Assembly: GCF_023016525.1 (NCBI RefSeq)
Contig: NZ_JALKCG010000009.1
Span: 1 to 64,000 of the forward strand
Reading direction: 5' to 3'
Length of the DNA: 64,000 nucleotides
From: Ancylobacter koreensis
GTDB lineage: Bacteria > Pseudomonadota > Alphaproteobacteria > Rhizobiales > Xanthobacteraceae
The number at the start of each line of letters is the position of its first letter. Position 1 is the stretch's first letter. The notes under the pieces are model-generated. The model searched no databases. It was not told the origin of the DNA and was given only the letters and a program-made list of their open reading frames with translations. Shown one piece after another: positions 1 to 8,672 of the stretch. The position numbers and the translations under genes were made by a program.

Positions 1-1
1 G

Positions 2-55
2 ACCATCGGCTACGTCAGCCCGATGGAGTTCGAGCGGGACGTCGGATTAGCTTAA
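2..55 (+). pseudogene. C-terminal tail of an IS3-family transposase (OrfB), cut by window edge
   Basis: The open frame entering the window reads T-I-G-Y-V-S-P-M-E-F-E-R-D-V-G-L-A then stop. This is the typical end of IS3-family OrfB integrases, where a Y-x-S/T-P-x-E-F/Y-E motif closes the catalytic domain. The sequence after the stop, up to about base 85 (ending ..GCAGCAGGCCA), resembles the terminal inverted repeat of such an element and ends in CA. Homology to the neighbouring cysE fragment begins right after it. Only 17 residues are visible, so the subgroup and whether the element is intact are unknown. It is not the same element as the one at 16.1-17.3 kb, whose OrfB ends differently. Confidence 0.7.
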
Positions 56-85
56 CTGCGCGTCCACGAAACCGGCAGCAGGCCA

Positions 86-378
86 ATCGTCTCCGAGGTC
101 AGCCCGGATTGGCCATAATGCGCCGGAAACAGTGCGGCAGCCAAGCCCTTCAGCGCCTCGGTGATCGCCTCGCGGGAGGGCGGCGGGCGCAAGCGCCCGC
201 GATGGCGGATATTGTGGGTGACATCGCGCGACTGCCGCAGCGCCGCGACGATCTCATCAAGGTTCCAGCCAGCGCTAAGGGCTTCCCCGGAGTCTCTGGC
301 CGGCGTCGCTGGTAGCCCGGCGAGGTCGCCAAGGGATGTCGAAGACCTCGCCCACCCGTCGATCCCTAAATCACCCAC
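86..378 (-). pseudogene. cysE: Truncated serine O-acetyltransferase (CysE/EpsC-type), N-terminal helical part only
   Basis: From a GTG at 378 the frame encodes about 97 residues that look like the N-terminal helical domain of EpsC-type serine acetyltransferases. The features seen are W-N-L-D-x-I-V-A-A-L-R, then a stretch rich in R and P, then L-F-P-A-H-Y-G and L-T-S-E. The family continues for about 200 more residues with the hexapeptide-repeat catalytic domain, which is absent here. Homology stops at base ~86, where the IS3 end starts, and the frame then runs into the IS DNA to a stop at 52-54. The fragment cannot make acetyl-serine. Its presence suggests that the locus once held a cysteine-synthesis gene next to the sulfur-type operon downstream. 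The start codon is uncertain. Confidence 0.65.
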
Positions 379-431
379 AGAAAACGCTCCCCTGCGCGAC
401 GGTCCGGCCGTCGGCTGACGGCATCAAAGGA

Positions 432-1196
432 CTAGGGCAGATACATTCCACCGTTCACATGGATGGTCTGGCCGCTGGTAAAGCTGCCGGCGGGCAGGGC
501 GAGGATGCGCACGAACTCGGCGACGTTGCGCGGCTCGCCTTCGTGCCCGACCAGCAGATGACCGCCGCCCGGGAACGCGCCGCCGGCGCCCGAGGTCGCC
601 GAGCGGTTGCCGCCGATGCGCCCCGGGACGACGAGGTTGGCGGTGATGCCACGTTCGCCGAACTCAACCGCGAGCGCCTTGGTGAAGCCGACCAGTGCCG
701 CCTTGGCGGTAGCGACATGGACGCGGTGGAACACGCCGGAATGCGCACTGACGCCGCCAATGGTGACGATGCGGCCGAAGCCGTGGCGAACCATGTGCGG
801 GATCGCGGCACGGGTGACGAGGAAGGCGCCCTCGACGATCACCGAATTGATCTCGCGCCATGCGGCCAGGCTGATCTCGGCGAACGGCGTCTCGCGCCGG
901 ATGGCGGCGTTGTTGACGAGGATATCCAGACGGCCGTGGGCCGCGACGATTTCGTCGACGAGGCCCTGCGCCTGCGACTCATCGGTGATGTCGGCGAGCA
1001 CCGTGCTGGCGCTGCCCCCGACCGCGCGGATCTCGTCGGCCACCGCCTCGATTTCGTCCCTGGACGTCTTGGCGTGGACCACGACATGGGCACCCTCTGA
1101 CGCCAGCAGCAGTGCGCTTTCGCGGCCGATGCGACGGGCCGAGCCGGTGACGAGGGCGACCTTGCCGTCGAGAGGTTTGTTCTGGGGCGAACTCAT
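432..1196 (-). CDS. SDR-family protein lacking the usual catalytic Ser/Tyr
   Basis: A 254-residue short-chain dehydrogenase/reductase and the last gene of the nine-gene operon. The NAD(P) motif T-G-S-A-R-R-I-G is at residues 17-24, N-N-A-A at 95-98, and a T-I-H-V-N-G-G segment lies near the C-terminus. The catalytic Tyr of YxxxK is replaced: Lys165 is kept but position 161 is Val (H-V-A-T-A-K). The usual Ser stretch reads I-G-G. Some SDRs, such as 2,4-dienoyl-CoA reductases, also lack the Tyr, so the protein may reduce another bond type or have a non-catalytic role. The ATG at 1196 is preceded by AAAGGAAA. A longer frame upstream overlaps the rhodanese gene and is rejected. Confidence 0.85.
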   Translation of the reverse strand: MSSPQNKPLDGKVALVTGSARRIGRESALLLASEGAHVVVHAKTSRDEIEAVADEIRAVGGSASTVLADITDESQAQGLVDEIVAAHGRLDILVNNAAIRRETPFAEISLAAWREINSVIVEGAFLVTRAAIPHMVRHGFGRIVTIGGVSAHSGVFHRVHVATAKAALVGFTKALAVEFGERGITANLVVPGRIGGNRSATSGAGGAFPGGGHLLVGHEGEPRNVAEFVRILALPAGSFTSGQTIHVNGGMYLP

Positions 1197-1216
1197 CGTT
1201 TCGATTTCCTTTTGCG

Positions 1217-2812
1217 TCACAGCCGGAACTGCAGCGTGCCGTCGCGGCGCACTTGTTCGACCAGGTCGAGTTCCCACTGCAGATATTCCCGCATCGCCGC
1301 CTCACGGTCTTCGCGGCGCTCGAAGGATTTGAGCAGCACGTCATCGGTCCGGGAGGCGAGGTTCTCCGGCGTGGTCTCCAGCGGAAGGCCGGCCCTGCTC
1401 CAGGCGTCGGTGCCACCGGCCAGCAGCTTCACCACGGCACCGGTCGCCTGCGCCAGCTCGGCCACCGCGAGGCGTGCTATCACCTCGTCGGGCGAGGTGA
1501 CGACGTAGAGCTTTGCTGCGGGCAGCTTCGACGCATCCGTCGCCAGCCGGCCGCGCACGGCGAACCACGCGCCGGGAATGTGGCCGGCGCGGTACTGCCG
1601 GCTGGTGGCGATATCCACCACGATGATGTCGCCCTGCGCCAGAAGCGCGGAGAGTTCGGCGGCGGTGACGGTCTCGGCGCTGGCTCCATCAAGACCGAGA
1701 ACGATCTCCGGTGCGGCGCCGGTCTCGACGCGGCCCGTCGGGGCGTTCTCGTCGAGCACATAGACATTGGGGAAGCCGAGCCTCGCGAGCCACGCCGCCG
1801 TGCTGCGGGCCCGCACGCCGTCGCTGTCAGCCAGCACAATGCGCGCCGATCGCACGGCGATATAGGTGTCGGTGGCCTGCACCAGCTGGCCGCCGGGCGC
1901 CGAGAAGAAGCCCGGGCGATGGCCATGACGGTACTCGTCGGTGCCGCGCACGTCGAAGCGGTAGAGCGTGGTCTCGTCGCGCTCCGTCTCGAAGCGGGCG
2001 AGCGTCGCCGCGCCGATGGTCGGCACGTTGAGGCGCGTGGCCAGCGCCTCGGCGGCCTTGCGTGCCCAGTCATGGGTTCTGGGAGAGGGCTTTGGTGCGA
2101 TCTGGTCCTGGCCGCGCGCGACGTCCAGGCCCGCCAGATGCCAGCCCTGTGTGCCGTCCTTGAGTGACACCACGCGGTTGGGCAGGCTGGCGTCGATCAA
2201 TATCTGAGCGCCGATGATCGAGCGGGTGCGTCCGCCGCAATTCACCACCACCAGCGTCTCGTCGGACGGAATGACCTCGCGGGCACGCAGCACCAGCTCG
2301 GCGCCGGGGCAATCGATGGCGCCGGGAATGGTGATCCAGTTGTACTCGTCATAAGGCCGGCTATCGAGTAGCACGATGTCCTCGCCAGCGGCGCGGCGGG
2401 CCTGCAGTTCGTGCGCGTCGATATGCGGGGTCGCGTACTCCACCTCGACGAACTCGGCGAAGGCCTTGCTCGGCACATAGACGCCGGCGAACAGCTCGAA
2501 GCCGGCGCTCTTCCATGCCGGTACGCCGCCGCGCAGGATCGACACGTCGTCATAGCCATGCGCGCGAAGCAGGCCGGCGGCGCGGGTGGCCAGCGTCTCT
2601 TCGTCATCCACCAGCACGATCGGGGTGGCGCGGCGCGGCACCAGCGCCGGGACGATGCGCTCGAAGCGGGAGATCGGAGTGTTCGAGGCGGTCAGGATGT
2701 GCGCGCTGGCGAACACGCCTTCCTCGCGCACGTCGAGCAGGGCGATCTCGGTGTCACCGGAGAGGGTGGCATGCAGGGTGGCGGCGTCGATGCGGGGAAA
2801 GTTGGCGCTCAT
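1217..2812 (-). CDS. Four-domain rhodanese-like sulfurtransferase
   Basis: 531 residues containing four consecutive rhodanese folds, at roughly 5-110, 125-235, 265-355 and 375-480, plus a charged helical tail (E-R-R-E-D-R-E-A-A-M-R-E-Y-L-Q-W). Only domain 2 has a catalytic-loop cysteine (N-C-G-G-R-T-R-S, Cys192). The equivalent loops of domains 1, 3 and 4 carry Asp or Thr/Ser (L-V-D-D, L-A-D-S, V-V-T-S), so those domains are probably structural or binding modules. Such proteins move sulfane sulfur to cyanide, thiols or acceptor proteins. Its position inside the operon with two DszA/NtaA-type monooxygenases suggests handling of sulfur released from an organic substrate, which is inference. The ATG at 2812 is chosen because the rhodanese homology starts there. 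Confidence 0.85.
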   Translation of the reverse strand: MSANFPRIDAATLHATLSGDTEIALLDVREEGVFASAHILTASNTPISRFERIVPALVPRRATPIVLVDDEETLATRAAGLLRAHGYDDVSILRGGVPAWKSAGFELFAGVYVPSKAFAEFVEVEYATPHIDAHELQARRAAGEDIVLLDSRPYDEYNWITIPGAIDCPGAELVLRAREVIPSDETLVVVNCGGRTRSIIGAQILIDASLPNRVVSLKDGTQGWHLAGLDVARGQDQIAPKPSPRTHDWARKAAEALATRLNVPTIGAATLARFETERDETTLYRFDVRGTDEYRHGHRPGFFSAPGGQLVQATDTYIAVRSARIVLADSDGVRARSTAAWLARLGFPNVYVLDENAPTGRVETGAAPEIVLGLDGASAETVTAAELSALLAQGDIIVVDIATSRQYRAGHIPGAWFAVRGRLATDASKLPAAKLYVVTSPDEVIARLAVAELAQATGAVVKLLAGGTDAWSRAGLPLETTPENLASRTDDVLLKSFERREDREAAMREYLQWELDLVEQVRRDGTLQFRL

Positions 2813-2870
2813 CTTGTTCTCAACCTGGTGGGAGAAAGGCGCCTCCCGTTCGGGAAGGGCCTGCGGCCAA

Positions 2871-3944
2871 TCACTGGCGGTTGAAGACCGCGTCGAACTG
2901 CTCGAGGAACTTCGTCGAGGCCTCGCCGCCGATATCCTGGTCCGCGACAATGATCTTCAGGTCGGCGAGCTTGGGCAGGCCTTCCGGCGTCTTCGCGTCG
3001 GGATGGGTCGGGATGTAGGAGCCGGTATTGGCGACGAGTTCCTGACCCTCGGCGCTGGTCAGCACCTCTTCCAGCAGCTTGGCTGCCGTGGGGTTCGGGC
3101 CGCCCTTGAAGATGGCGAGGTAGTTCTCGTTGGTGACCACGCCATCCTCTAGGATGTAGGCCTCGATGCTCTGGCCCTTCTCCTTTGCGGTGATGACGTT
3201 CTGCGACGAGATCAGCGGCGACAGATCACGCTCGCCCGCCACCAGCAGGCGCACCGATTCCGCATTGCCGCGCGTGAACAGGAAATCCTGCTTGGCGAAG
3301 CCCTTGATGGTGTCCCAGGTGATGATCTTGTGGGCCAGAAGCGTCTGGAACCAGGTGAGCTGCGAGGCCGCCGACTGCGGGTCGGAGAACACGATCTTGC
3401 CCTTCCACTTCGGGTCGAGGAAGTCGGCGATCTTCTTCGGCAGTACCGATTTGTCGGGGAAGGCCTTGGGGTTGTAGGCGGCGGACAGCAGCGTCGCGGC
3501 GGTGGCGAGGTAGGCGCCGTCGGCATCCTTGTAGTTGCCGCCGATCTTGCCGAAGTCGCGCACCTTGTAGGGCGTGAGGTAGCCGCGCTTCTTCCAGTCG
3601 TCGAGAATGAAGCGCTGGCTGATGAACACCACGTCCGGATTGGTGCGCCCCGCCGCCTTTTCCGCCTCGATGGTAGGGATCAGGTCGAGCGTCTGCTTCT
3701 GTACGATGTTGAGCTTCACATCAGGGAAGTTCTTGCGCCAGAACTCCAGCACCTGGGTGCTCGTTTCCTGCCGGTACGATGTGTAGAACACCACCGAGCC
3801 TTCCTTCTTCGCGGCCTCATAGAGGTCCTTGAAGCGCTCCGGTAGCGTGTCGGCGCGGGCAGGGGCGAACGAGGTGGCGAGCGAGCCCGCGATTAGCAGC
3901 GCGGCGGCTGCGCCCTTAAGCAGGGTTCTCTTATTGAGGGGCAT
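2871..3944 (-). CDS. ABC transporter substrate-binding protein, ferric/thiamine/phosphonate-type
   Basis: 357 residues with a Sec signal peptide: K-R-T-L-L-K, a hydrophobic stretch, and a likely cut after A-P-A-R-A near residue 31. The mature part has the extracellular-binding-protein-1/AfuA-like pattern: V-V-F-Y-T-S-Y near the start, then N-P-D-V-V-F-I-S-Q and a polar C-terminal lobe. Relatives bind Fe3+, thiamine, 2-aminoethylphosphonate or small organic anions, so the ligand cannot be read from sequence. The Y-Y pair typical of ferric-binding proteins is not evident, which argues mildly against iron. Its partners are the fused permease and the ATPase upstream in the same operon, separated from it by two enzyme genes. 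Confidence 0.85.
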   Translation of the reverse strand: MPLNKRTLLKGAAAALLIAGSLATSFAPARADTLPERFKDLYEAAKKEGSVVFYTSYRQETSTQVLEFWRKNFPDVKLNIVQKQTLDLIPTIEAEKAAGRTNPDVVFISQRFILDDWKKRGYLTPYKVRDFGKIGGNYKDADGAYLATAATLLSAAYNPKAFPDKSVLPKKIADFLDPKWKGKIVFSDPQSAASQLTWFQTLLAHKIITWDTIKGFAKQDFLFTRGNAESVRLLVAGERDLSPLISSQNVITAKEKGQSIEAYILEDGVVTNENYLAIFKGGPNPTAAKLLEEVLTSAEGQELVANTGSYIPTHPDAKTPEGLPKLADLKIIVADQDIGGEASTKFLEQFDAVFNRQ

Positions 3945-3967
3945 TTCAGTCTCCTAGGGTCAAATGA

Positions 3968-5356
3968 TTAGGCGGCGGCAGACGTTTTCGCAGCCGTATG
4001 CTCGGCTGCGGCGTCGATCGCCTTGGTGTGCTTGTGGTGACGATCGGGGCGCTTGAGCCCGAGATGCTCGCGCAGGGTCCGGCCCTCATAATCGGTACGG
4101 AACAGGCCGCGCCGGCGCAGTTCGGGCAGCACCAGTTCGATGAAGTCGGTGAGGCCGCCTGGCAGGTAGGGCGGCATGACGTTGAAGCCGTCGGCGCCCT
4201 CGTTGAGGAAGCGCTCCTCCATCTTGTCGACGATCTGCTCCGGCGTGCCGATCACCTGCCAATGGCCGCGCGCGCCGGCGACCCGTAGGCCGAGCTGCAG
4301 GATCGACAGCCCCTCGCGCTGGGCGAGTTCCAGCAGCAGCACCTGCCGGCTCTGCGCGGCATTGGTGACCGGGATGCCGGTGGGCAGCGGGCCGTCCAGC
4401 GGGAGATGGCGCAGCGGGATGCCGAGGCGATGCTCAAGGATGGAGAGCGCGACATCCGGGTGGATGAGGTTCTGCAGTTCCTCGAACTTCGCCTGTGCTT
4501 CCGCCTCGGTGCGGCCGACCACCGGGAAGATGCCCGGCATGATCTTGACGTCGTCCGGGGAACGCCCGGCGGCGACGGCGCGGGCCTTCACGTCGCGGTA
4601 GAACGCCTGCGCGTCGGCAAGGGTTTGCTGCGCGGTGAAGACGACCTCGGCGGAGGCACCGGCCAACGCCTTGCCGGCCTCCGACGAGCCGGCCTGCACC
4701 AGCACCGGCCAACCCTGCGGCGAGCGCGGAATGTTGAGCGGCCCACGCACGCCAAAATACTCGCCGCGATGATCGAGGCTGTAGACCTTGTCGGGATCGA
4801 AGAAGACGCCGCTGTCCTTGTCGCGGACGAAGGCGTCGTCCTCCCATGAGTCCCACAGCCCCTCGGTGACTGCGAGGAACTCGGTAGCGCGGCGGTAGCG
4901 CTCGTCGTGCGGGGGATGGCGGTCGCGGCCGAAATTATAGGCCTCACCCTCATTGCCCGAGGTGACGAGGTTCCAGCCGGCGCGCCCGCCGCTGATATGG
5001 TCGATGGAGGCGAATTTGCGGGCCAGCGTGTAGGGCTCGTTATAGGTGGTGGAGGCGGTCGCCACGAGACCGATCCGCTCGGTGACGGCCGCCAGTGCGC
5101 CGAGCAGCGTCAGCGGCTCGAACTGCGCCACGTAATGGGTGGAGAAGCGCGCCAGCGCGCCCCAGTCCTCGCCGCGAGCTCCGGCGCTGTCGGCCAGGAA
5201 CAGCATATCGAACTTGGCGGCCTCGGCCGCCTGCGCGATCTCGGCGTAATGCTTGAAGTTGATGCCGGCATCGGCCTGCGCCTCCGGGTGGCGCCAAGCG
5301 GCGGCGTGGTGGCCGGTGGGGTAGAGAAAGGCGCCGAGCGCCATCTGCTTGGTCAT
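3968..5356 (-). CDS. NtaA/SnaA/DszA-family FMNH2-dependent monooxygenase (copy 1)
   Basis: A 462-residue bacterial-luciferase-fold (LLM class) oxidoreductase of the nitrilotriacetate/dibenzothiophene-sulfone monooxygenase family. Visible family marks are G-A-F-L-Y-P-T-G-H-H-A-A-A-W-R at the N-terminus, A-S-T-T-Y-N-E-P-Y near residue 100, H-I-S-G-G-R-A-G-W-N-L-V-T-S, and G-W-P-V-L-V-Q-A-G-S-S at about 240. Members use reduced FMN supplied by a separate reductase to split C-S or C-N bonds. No flavin reductase gene is present in the operon. The ATG at 5356 aligns with copy 2 and lies 8 nt after the flavoprotein stop. The last ~25 residues are Ala/His-rich. The substrate is unknown. Confidence 0.88.
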   Translation of the reverse strand: MTKQMALGAFLYPTGHHAAAWRHPEAQADAGINFKHYAEIAQAAEAAKFDMLFLADSAGARGEDWGALARFSTHYVAQFEPLTLLGALAAVTERIGLVATASTTYNEPYTLARKFASIDHISGGRAGWNLVTSGNEGEAYNFGRDRHPPHDERYRRATEFLAVTEGLWDSWEDDAFVRDKDSGVFFDPDKVYSLDHRGEYFGVRGPLNIPRSPQGWPVLVQAGSSEAGKALAGASAEVVFTAQQTLADAQAFYRDVKARAVAAGRSPDDVKIMPGIFPVVGRTEAEAQAKFEELQNLIHPDVALSILEHRLGIPLRHLPLDGPLPTGIPVTNAAQSRQVLLLELAQREGLSILQLGLRVAGARGHWQVIGTPEQIVDKMEERFLNEGADGFNVMPPYLPGGLTDFIELVLPELRRRGLFRTDYEGRTLREHLGLKRPDRHHKHTKAIDAAAEHTAAKTSAAA

Positions 5357-5364
5357 GGGAAACC

Positions 5365-6933
5365 TCAGGCGGCTGTGAGTTCGGAGGGGAGGGCGGCGGG
5401 CTGCTGTGCGGCGGCGTCCTTGCCGGCGATCTGGCCGGTGACGAAGCATTCCGCGAGATTGCCGGCGCCGAGATAGAGAAAGCCCCAGATGCTGCCGAGC
5501 TCGCCGGCCTCATAGAGCCCGGGAATCGGCTCGCCATGGGCGTTGAGTACGCGCTGGCGGGCGTCATGCGCCGGGCCGCCTTGGGTGTTGCTGACCACCG
5601 GCCACAGCTCGCCGACATAGAAGGGCGGGTTCTTCACGGGGAACAGCGAGCCAGCCGGGCGGTTGTGGTCGCCGTCCGTGCCGGCCTCGACCGCCGCATT
5701 CCAGCGCGCGAGGCTCGCCGCGACCGTGGCGGGATCGGCATCGATCAGCGCGGCGAGTTCGTTGATGCTGTCGGCGCGCTTCAGGATGCCGTTGCCGACC
5801 TCCTTCAAATTATCGTCGCTCCACTCATAGGGCTCGACCGAGCGATCATTGATCACTGTCTGGCCGAGCGGGTAGAGCTTGCGTCCGTCCTCATCCACCA
5901 CAAGGAAGGCGGGGATGCGCGGGAAGCGCTGCGACTGCGCGTCATACTGGTCGAGCGGCCGGTGGCCGGTGTCCTGGATATAGGGCTGGTACTCGTTCAT
6001 GAAGCGCCGGCCCTGGCGATCCAGCACGATCCAGGACATGCGCACGTCCGGCTCCTGCAGCTGCGGCGTCCAATCCGGCAGTTTCTTGACCCGAAGGCCA
6101 TAGGGATAGGCCGGGTCGGTGTGGCGGAAGCCATAGGAACCGTGGAAGTGCCACATGTGCCAAAGGTCGGCGCCGGCGGCCTGCGCCATGCGGATGCCGT
6201 CGCCGGTATTTCCACGCGTGGCGACCGGAAGGACCGGGCGGATCTGCCAGTATTTGCGCTGCAGATCGGGCGCGGCCTCGAAGCCGCCGGAGGCGAGGAT
6301 GACGCCGCGCCGTGTGCCGATGCGCTTCACCTCGCCATTGGAGCAGATGATGGCGCCAAGCACTTCCCCGTTGGCGCCGAGGATCAGCCGTTCGGCGGCC
6401 GTATCGAGGCGTGTCTCGATGCCGCGCGCCCGGACATTGTCGTGCACCAGCTTGAACACGTTCGGCCCGCGCAGCCGGCCCCGCACCTGCGGGTACTCAG
6501 TACGCGCATCGAAGCCGGGGATGGATAGCACCTCCACCGTGCCGAAGGCGTCGTTGCCCGTGAACGGGTAGTTGGCAATTCGGCGGTGTACGGCGATCTC
6601 GGCGCCGTTCACCTTGGCGAGGTCGCGGAAATAGGGCTCCAGCTCGGCCATGCCGGAAGCGACCGCATCGAGCACGTCACCCGGCACGTCGGGGCCAACC
6701 GTCTCGCGCAGATAGGCGCGGGCGCCGTCGCGCTCGACGATGGTGCGAATGCCGCCGCCGGCGCAGATCGAGATGCCGCCGGGATCGGGCTGCTTCTCGA
6801 TCAGCAGCACACGCGCGCCGGCATCATGGGCGGCGATCGCCGAGGCGCCGCCGGCAAAGCCGAAGCCGACGACGAGCACGTCCCAGACTTCGTCGAAGGG
6901 CGGGGTGGATGTGTTGACAGGCATGGCGGGCAT
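5365..6933 (-). CDS. FAD-dependent oxidoreductase, fumarate reductase/ketosteroid dehydrogenase-like flavoprotein
   Basis: 522 residues of the FAD_binding_2 family. The Rossmann motif is V-V-G-F-G-F-A-G-G-A-S-A near residue 20, followed by a Glu-Lys (L-I-E-K) that binds the ribose and P-G-G-I-S. The C-terminal half has G-G-P-A-H-D and closes the FAD site with G-L-Y-E-A-G-E-L-G-S and G-N-L-A-E-C-F. Family members add or remove hydrogens across C=C bonds (fumarate, urocanate, 3-ketosteroids). There is no signal peptide, so the protein is cytoplasmic. It is located between the transporter genes and monooxygenase copy 1 with gaps of 5 and 8 nt, so it is surely in the operon. The start may instead be the second Met, three codons in. 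Confidence 0.85.
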   Translation of the reverse strand: MPAMPVNTSTPPFDEVWDVLVVGFGFAGGASAIAAHDAGARVLLIEKQPDPGGISICAGGGIRTIVERDGARAYLRETVGPDVPGDVLDAVASGMAELEPYFRDLAKVNGAEIAVHRRIANYPFTGNDAFGTVEVLSIPGFDARTEYPQVRGRLRGPNVFKLVHDNVRARGIETRLDTAAERLILGANGEVLGAIICSNGEVKRIGTRRGVILASGGFEAAPDLQRKYWQIRPVLPVATRGNTGDGIRMAQAAGADLWHMWHFHGSYGFRHTDPAYPYGLRVKKLPDWTPQLQEPDVRMSWIVLDRQGRRFMNEYQPYIQDTGHRPLDQYDAQSQRFPRIPAFLVVDEDGRKLYPLGQTVINDRSVEPYEWSDDNLKEVGNGILKRADSINELAALIDADPATVAASLARWNAAVEAGTDGDHNRPAGSLFPVKNPPFYVGELWPVVSNTQGGPAHDARQRVLNAHGEPIPGLYEAGELGSIWGFLYLGAGNLAECFVTGQIAGKDAAAQQPAALPSELTAA

Positions 6934-6938
6934 TCCGG

Positions 6939-8672
6939 CTAGCTGACCACGGCCGTCTTCTTCCGCGAGAAGAAGCGGATGAGGCCGAGGATGGAGAGAC
7001 TGACAGTGACGATGACGACCGAGAGCGCGGCGGCGAGCTCGATGGCGCCGTCCTCGATGAACTGGATTACCACGGTGGGCATGACCTGCGTGTCCGCCTG
7101 AGAGAGGATGGCGGACATCGACAGCTCGCGCAGGCTGAGCGAGAACACCAGCACCCAGGCGATGCCGACCGCGCCGCGCACCAGCGGGAAGGTCACGTCG
7201 CGCACGCTGCGCAGCCAGCCGGCGCCGGAGATGCGCGCGGCCTCCTCCAGGTCGGTGGAGAGCTGTTGGATGCCGTTGCGCACCAGCACGAAGGCGATCG
7301 GCAGCAGCTTGCCGGCATAGGCGATGAGGATGAGCGTCAGCGTGCCGTAGAACAGGTTGACGTAGCCCATCAGGATTCCCACCGCATAGGCGATGGAGGG
7401 AAAGCCGTAGGCGATCATGACCAGGAAGGTGATGGCCTCGCGGCCGAAGAACCTCACCCGCTCCACCACCCAGCCGAGCACCAGCCCGAGCCCGGCGCAG
7501 ACGGTCGCGGTGGCGAGCGCCAGCAGCAGGCTGTTGATGATCGAGCCGCGCGCGACGAAGTCAGGGTCGAAGATCAGCGCGTAATGCTTGGTGACGAGGT
7601 TGCTCAGGGTAATGTCGGCACCGAACGAGGACAGCACCGAGAGCAGCAGCAGCGCGCCGATGGGCAGCACGGCGGTGGCGAATATCACGACGATGCAGAA
7701 GCCGGCCGCCACCCAGCGCCAGCGGCCGAGCGTGGTGATCTGGTCGGAGGTCGCCTTGCCGGTGAGGGTGCGGAAGTTTTCCGCCCGCACGGCGTATTTC
7801 TGGATCAGCAGGCTGACGGCGGTGAACACCATGATCGGCATCGCCACTGCCGCCGCGTAATTGAACTGCGGAGGGAATTTCAGCAAATCGTAGATCTTGG
7901 TGGTGATGACCGAGAAGTTGGCCATCGTGCCGATGGCCGCCGGCGCGCCGAAGGACGACAGCGCGTCCAGCATCACCAGGATGACGGCAGACAGGATCGC
8001 CGGCCGCACTAAAGGCAGCGTGATGGTGAGCGTGGTGCGCAGCCGGCCCGCGCCGAGCACCCGCGCGGCCTGCTCGTTGCTGGCGTCCACATTGTTGAGC
8101 GCTGCGCTGACCGCGAAGAACACCAGCGGGTAGACGCCGATGATCTCGATGAAGACCAGGCCGCCAAAGCTCATAATGTTGAACGGCGCCTGGGTGAAGC
8201 CCAGATACTCGACGGCCAGCTTGTTGAGATAGCCGGAGTTCGGCGCGGCGAGGAAAATCCACGACACTACCGAGATGAAGGACGGGATGACGAAGGAGAT
8301 GCCGGCCGCCAGAGTCACCAGAATCTTGCCGGGTGCATCGGTGCGCGCCACGATCCAGGCGAGCGGAATGCCGAGCGCGCAGGCACCTGCCGTCACCAGG
8401 CCGACCAGCATGGTGGAGTTCACCGTCGCCGCCCACATGCCGCGCCGGTTGAACGCCTTCTCGAACGTGTCGAAGGTCAGGTTTCCCTGCGCATCAATGA
8501 CGCTGTAGCCGATGAGCAAGGCGAGCGGATAGGCGATGAGCGCCAGCAGGATGAAGATTGCACAGCCGATGACGAGAAGCTTCACCGGCTGGATGCCGGA
8601 CAGTCTCTGCAGCAGCGGGGCCCCGTCCTGTACATCATGCGGGTCGTCGGTGAAGAGGGTCGCGCTGCTCAT
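6939..8672 (-). CDS. Fused ABC transporter permease (two membrane halves, FbpB/ThiP type)
   Basis: A 577-residue inner-membrane protein with two copies of the binding-protein-dependent permease domain. Each half has about six hydrophobic segments and an EAA loop that docks the ATPase: E-Q-A-A-R-V-L-G-A-G in the first half and E-E-A-A-R-I-S-G-A-G in the second. This fused layout is usual for ferric, thiamine and phosphonate importers and matches the binding-protein type in the operon. The ATG at 8672 overlaps the upstream ATPase stop by four bases (ATGA), indicating coupled translation. A longer in-frame extension that overlaps the ATPase is rejected. Confidence 0.9.
   Translation of the reverse strand: MSSATLFTDDPHDVQDGAPLLQRLSGIQPVKLLVIGCAIFILLALIAYPLALLIGYSVIDAQGNLTFDTFEKAFNRRGMWAATVNSTMLVGLVTAGACALGIPLAWIVARTDAPGKILVTLAAGISFVIPSFISVVSWIFLAAPNSGYLNKLAVEYLGFTQAPFNIMSFGGLVFIEIIGVYPLVFFAVSAALNNVDASNEQAARVLGAGRLRTTLTITLPLVRPAILSAVILVMLDALSSFGAPAAIGTMANFSVITTKIYDLLKFPPQFNYAAAVAMPIMVFTAVSLLIQKYAVRAENFRTLTGKATSDQITTLGRWRWVAAGFCIVVIFATAVLPIGALLLLSVLSSFGADITLSNLVTKHYALIFDPDFVARGSIINSLLLALATATVCAGLGLVLGWVVERVRFFGREAITFLVMIAYGFPSIAYAVGILMGYVNLFYGTLTLILIAYAGKLLPIAFVLVRNGIQQLSTDLEEAARISGAGWLRSVRDVTFPLVRGAVGIAWVLVFSLSLRELSMSAILSQADTQVMPTVVIQFIEDGAIELAAALSVVIVTVSLSILGLIRFFSRKKTAVVS

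Noticed and set aside
2871-3944. Calling the binding protein a ferric-iron receptor
   Set aside because: The paired tyrosines typical of ferric-binding proteins are not evident, and the operon is full of catabolic enzymes; ligand left open.
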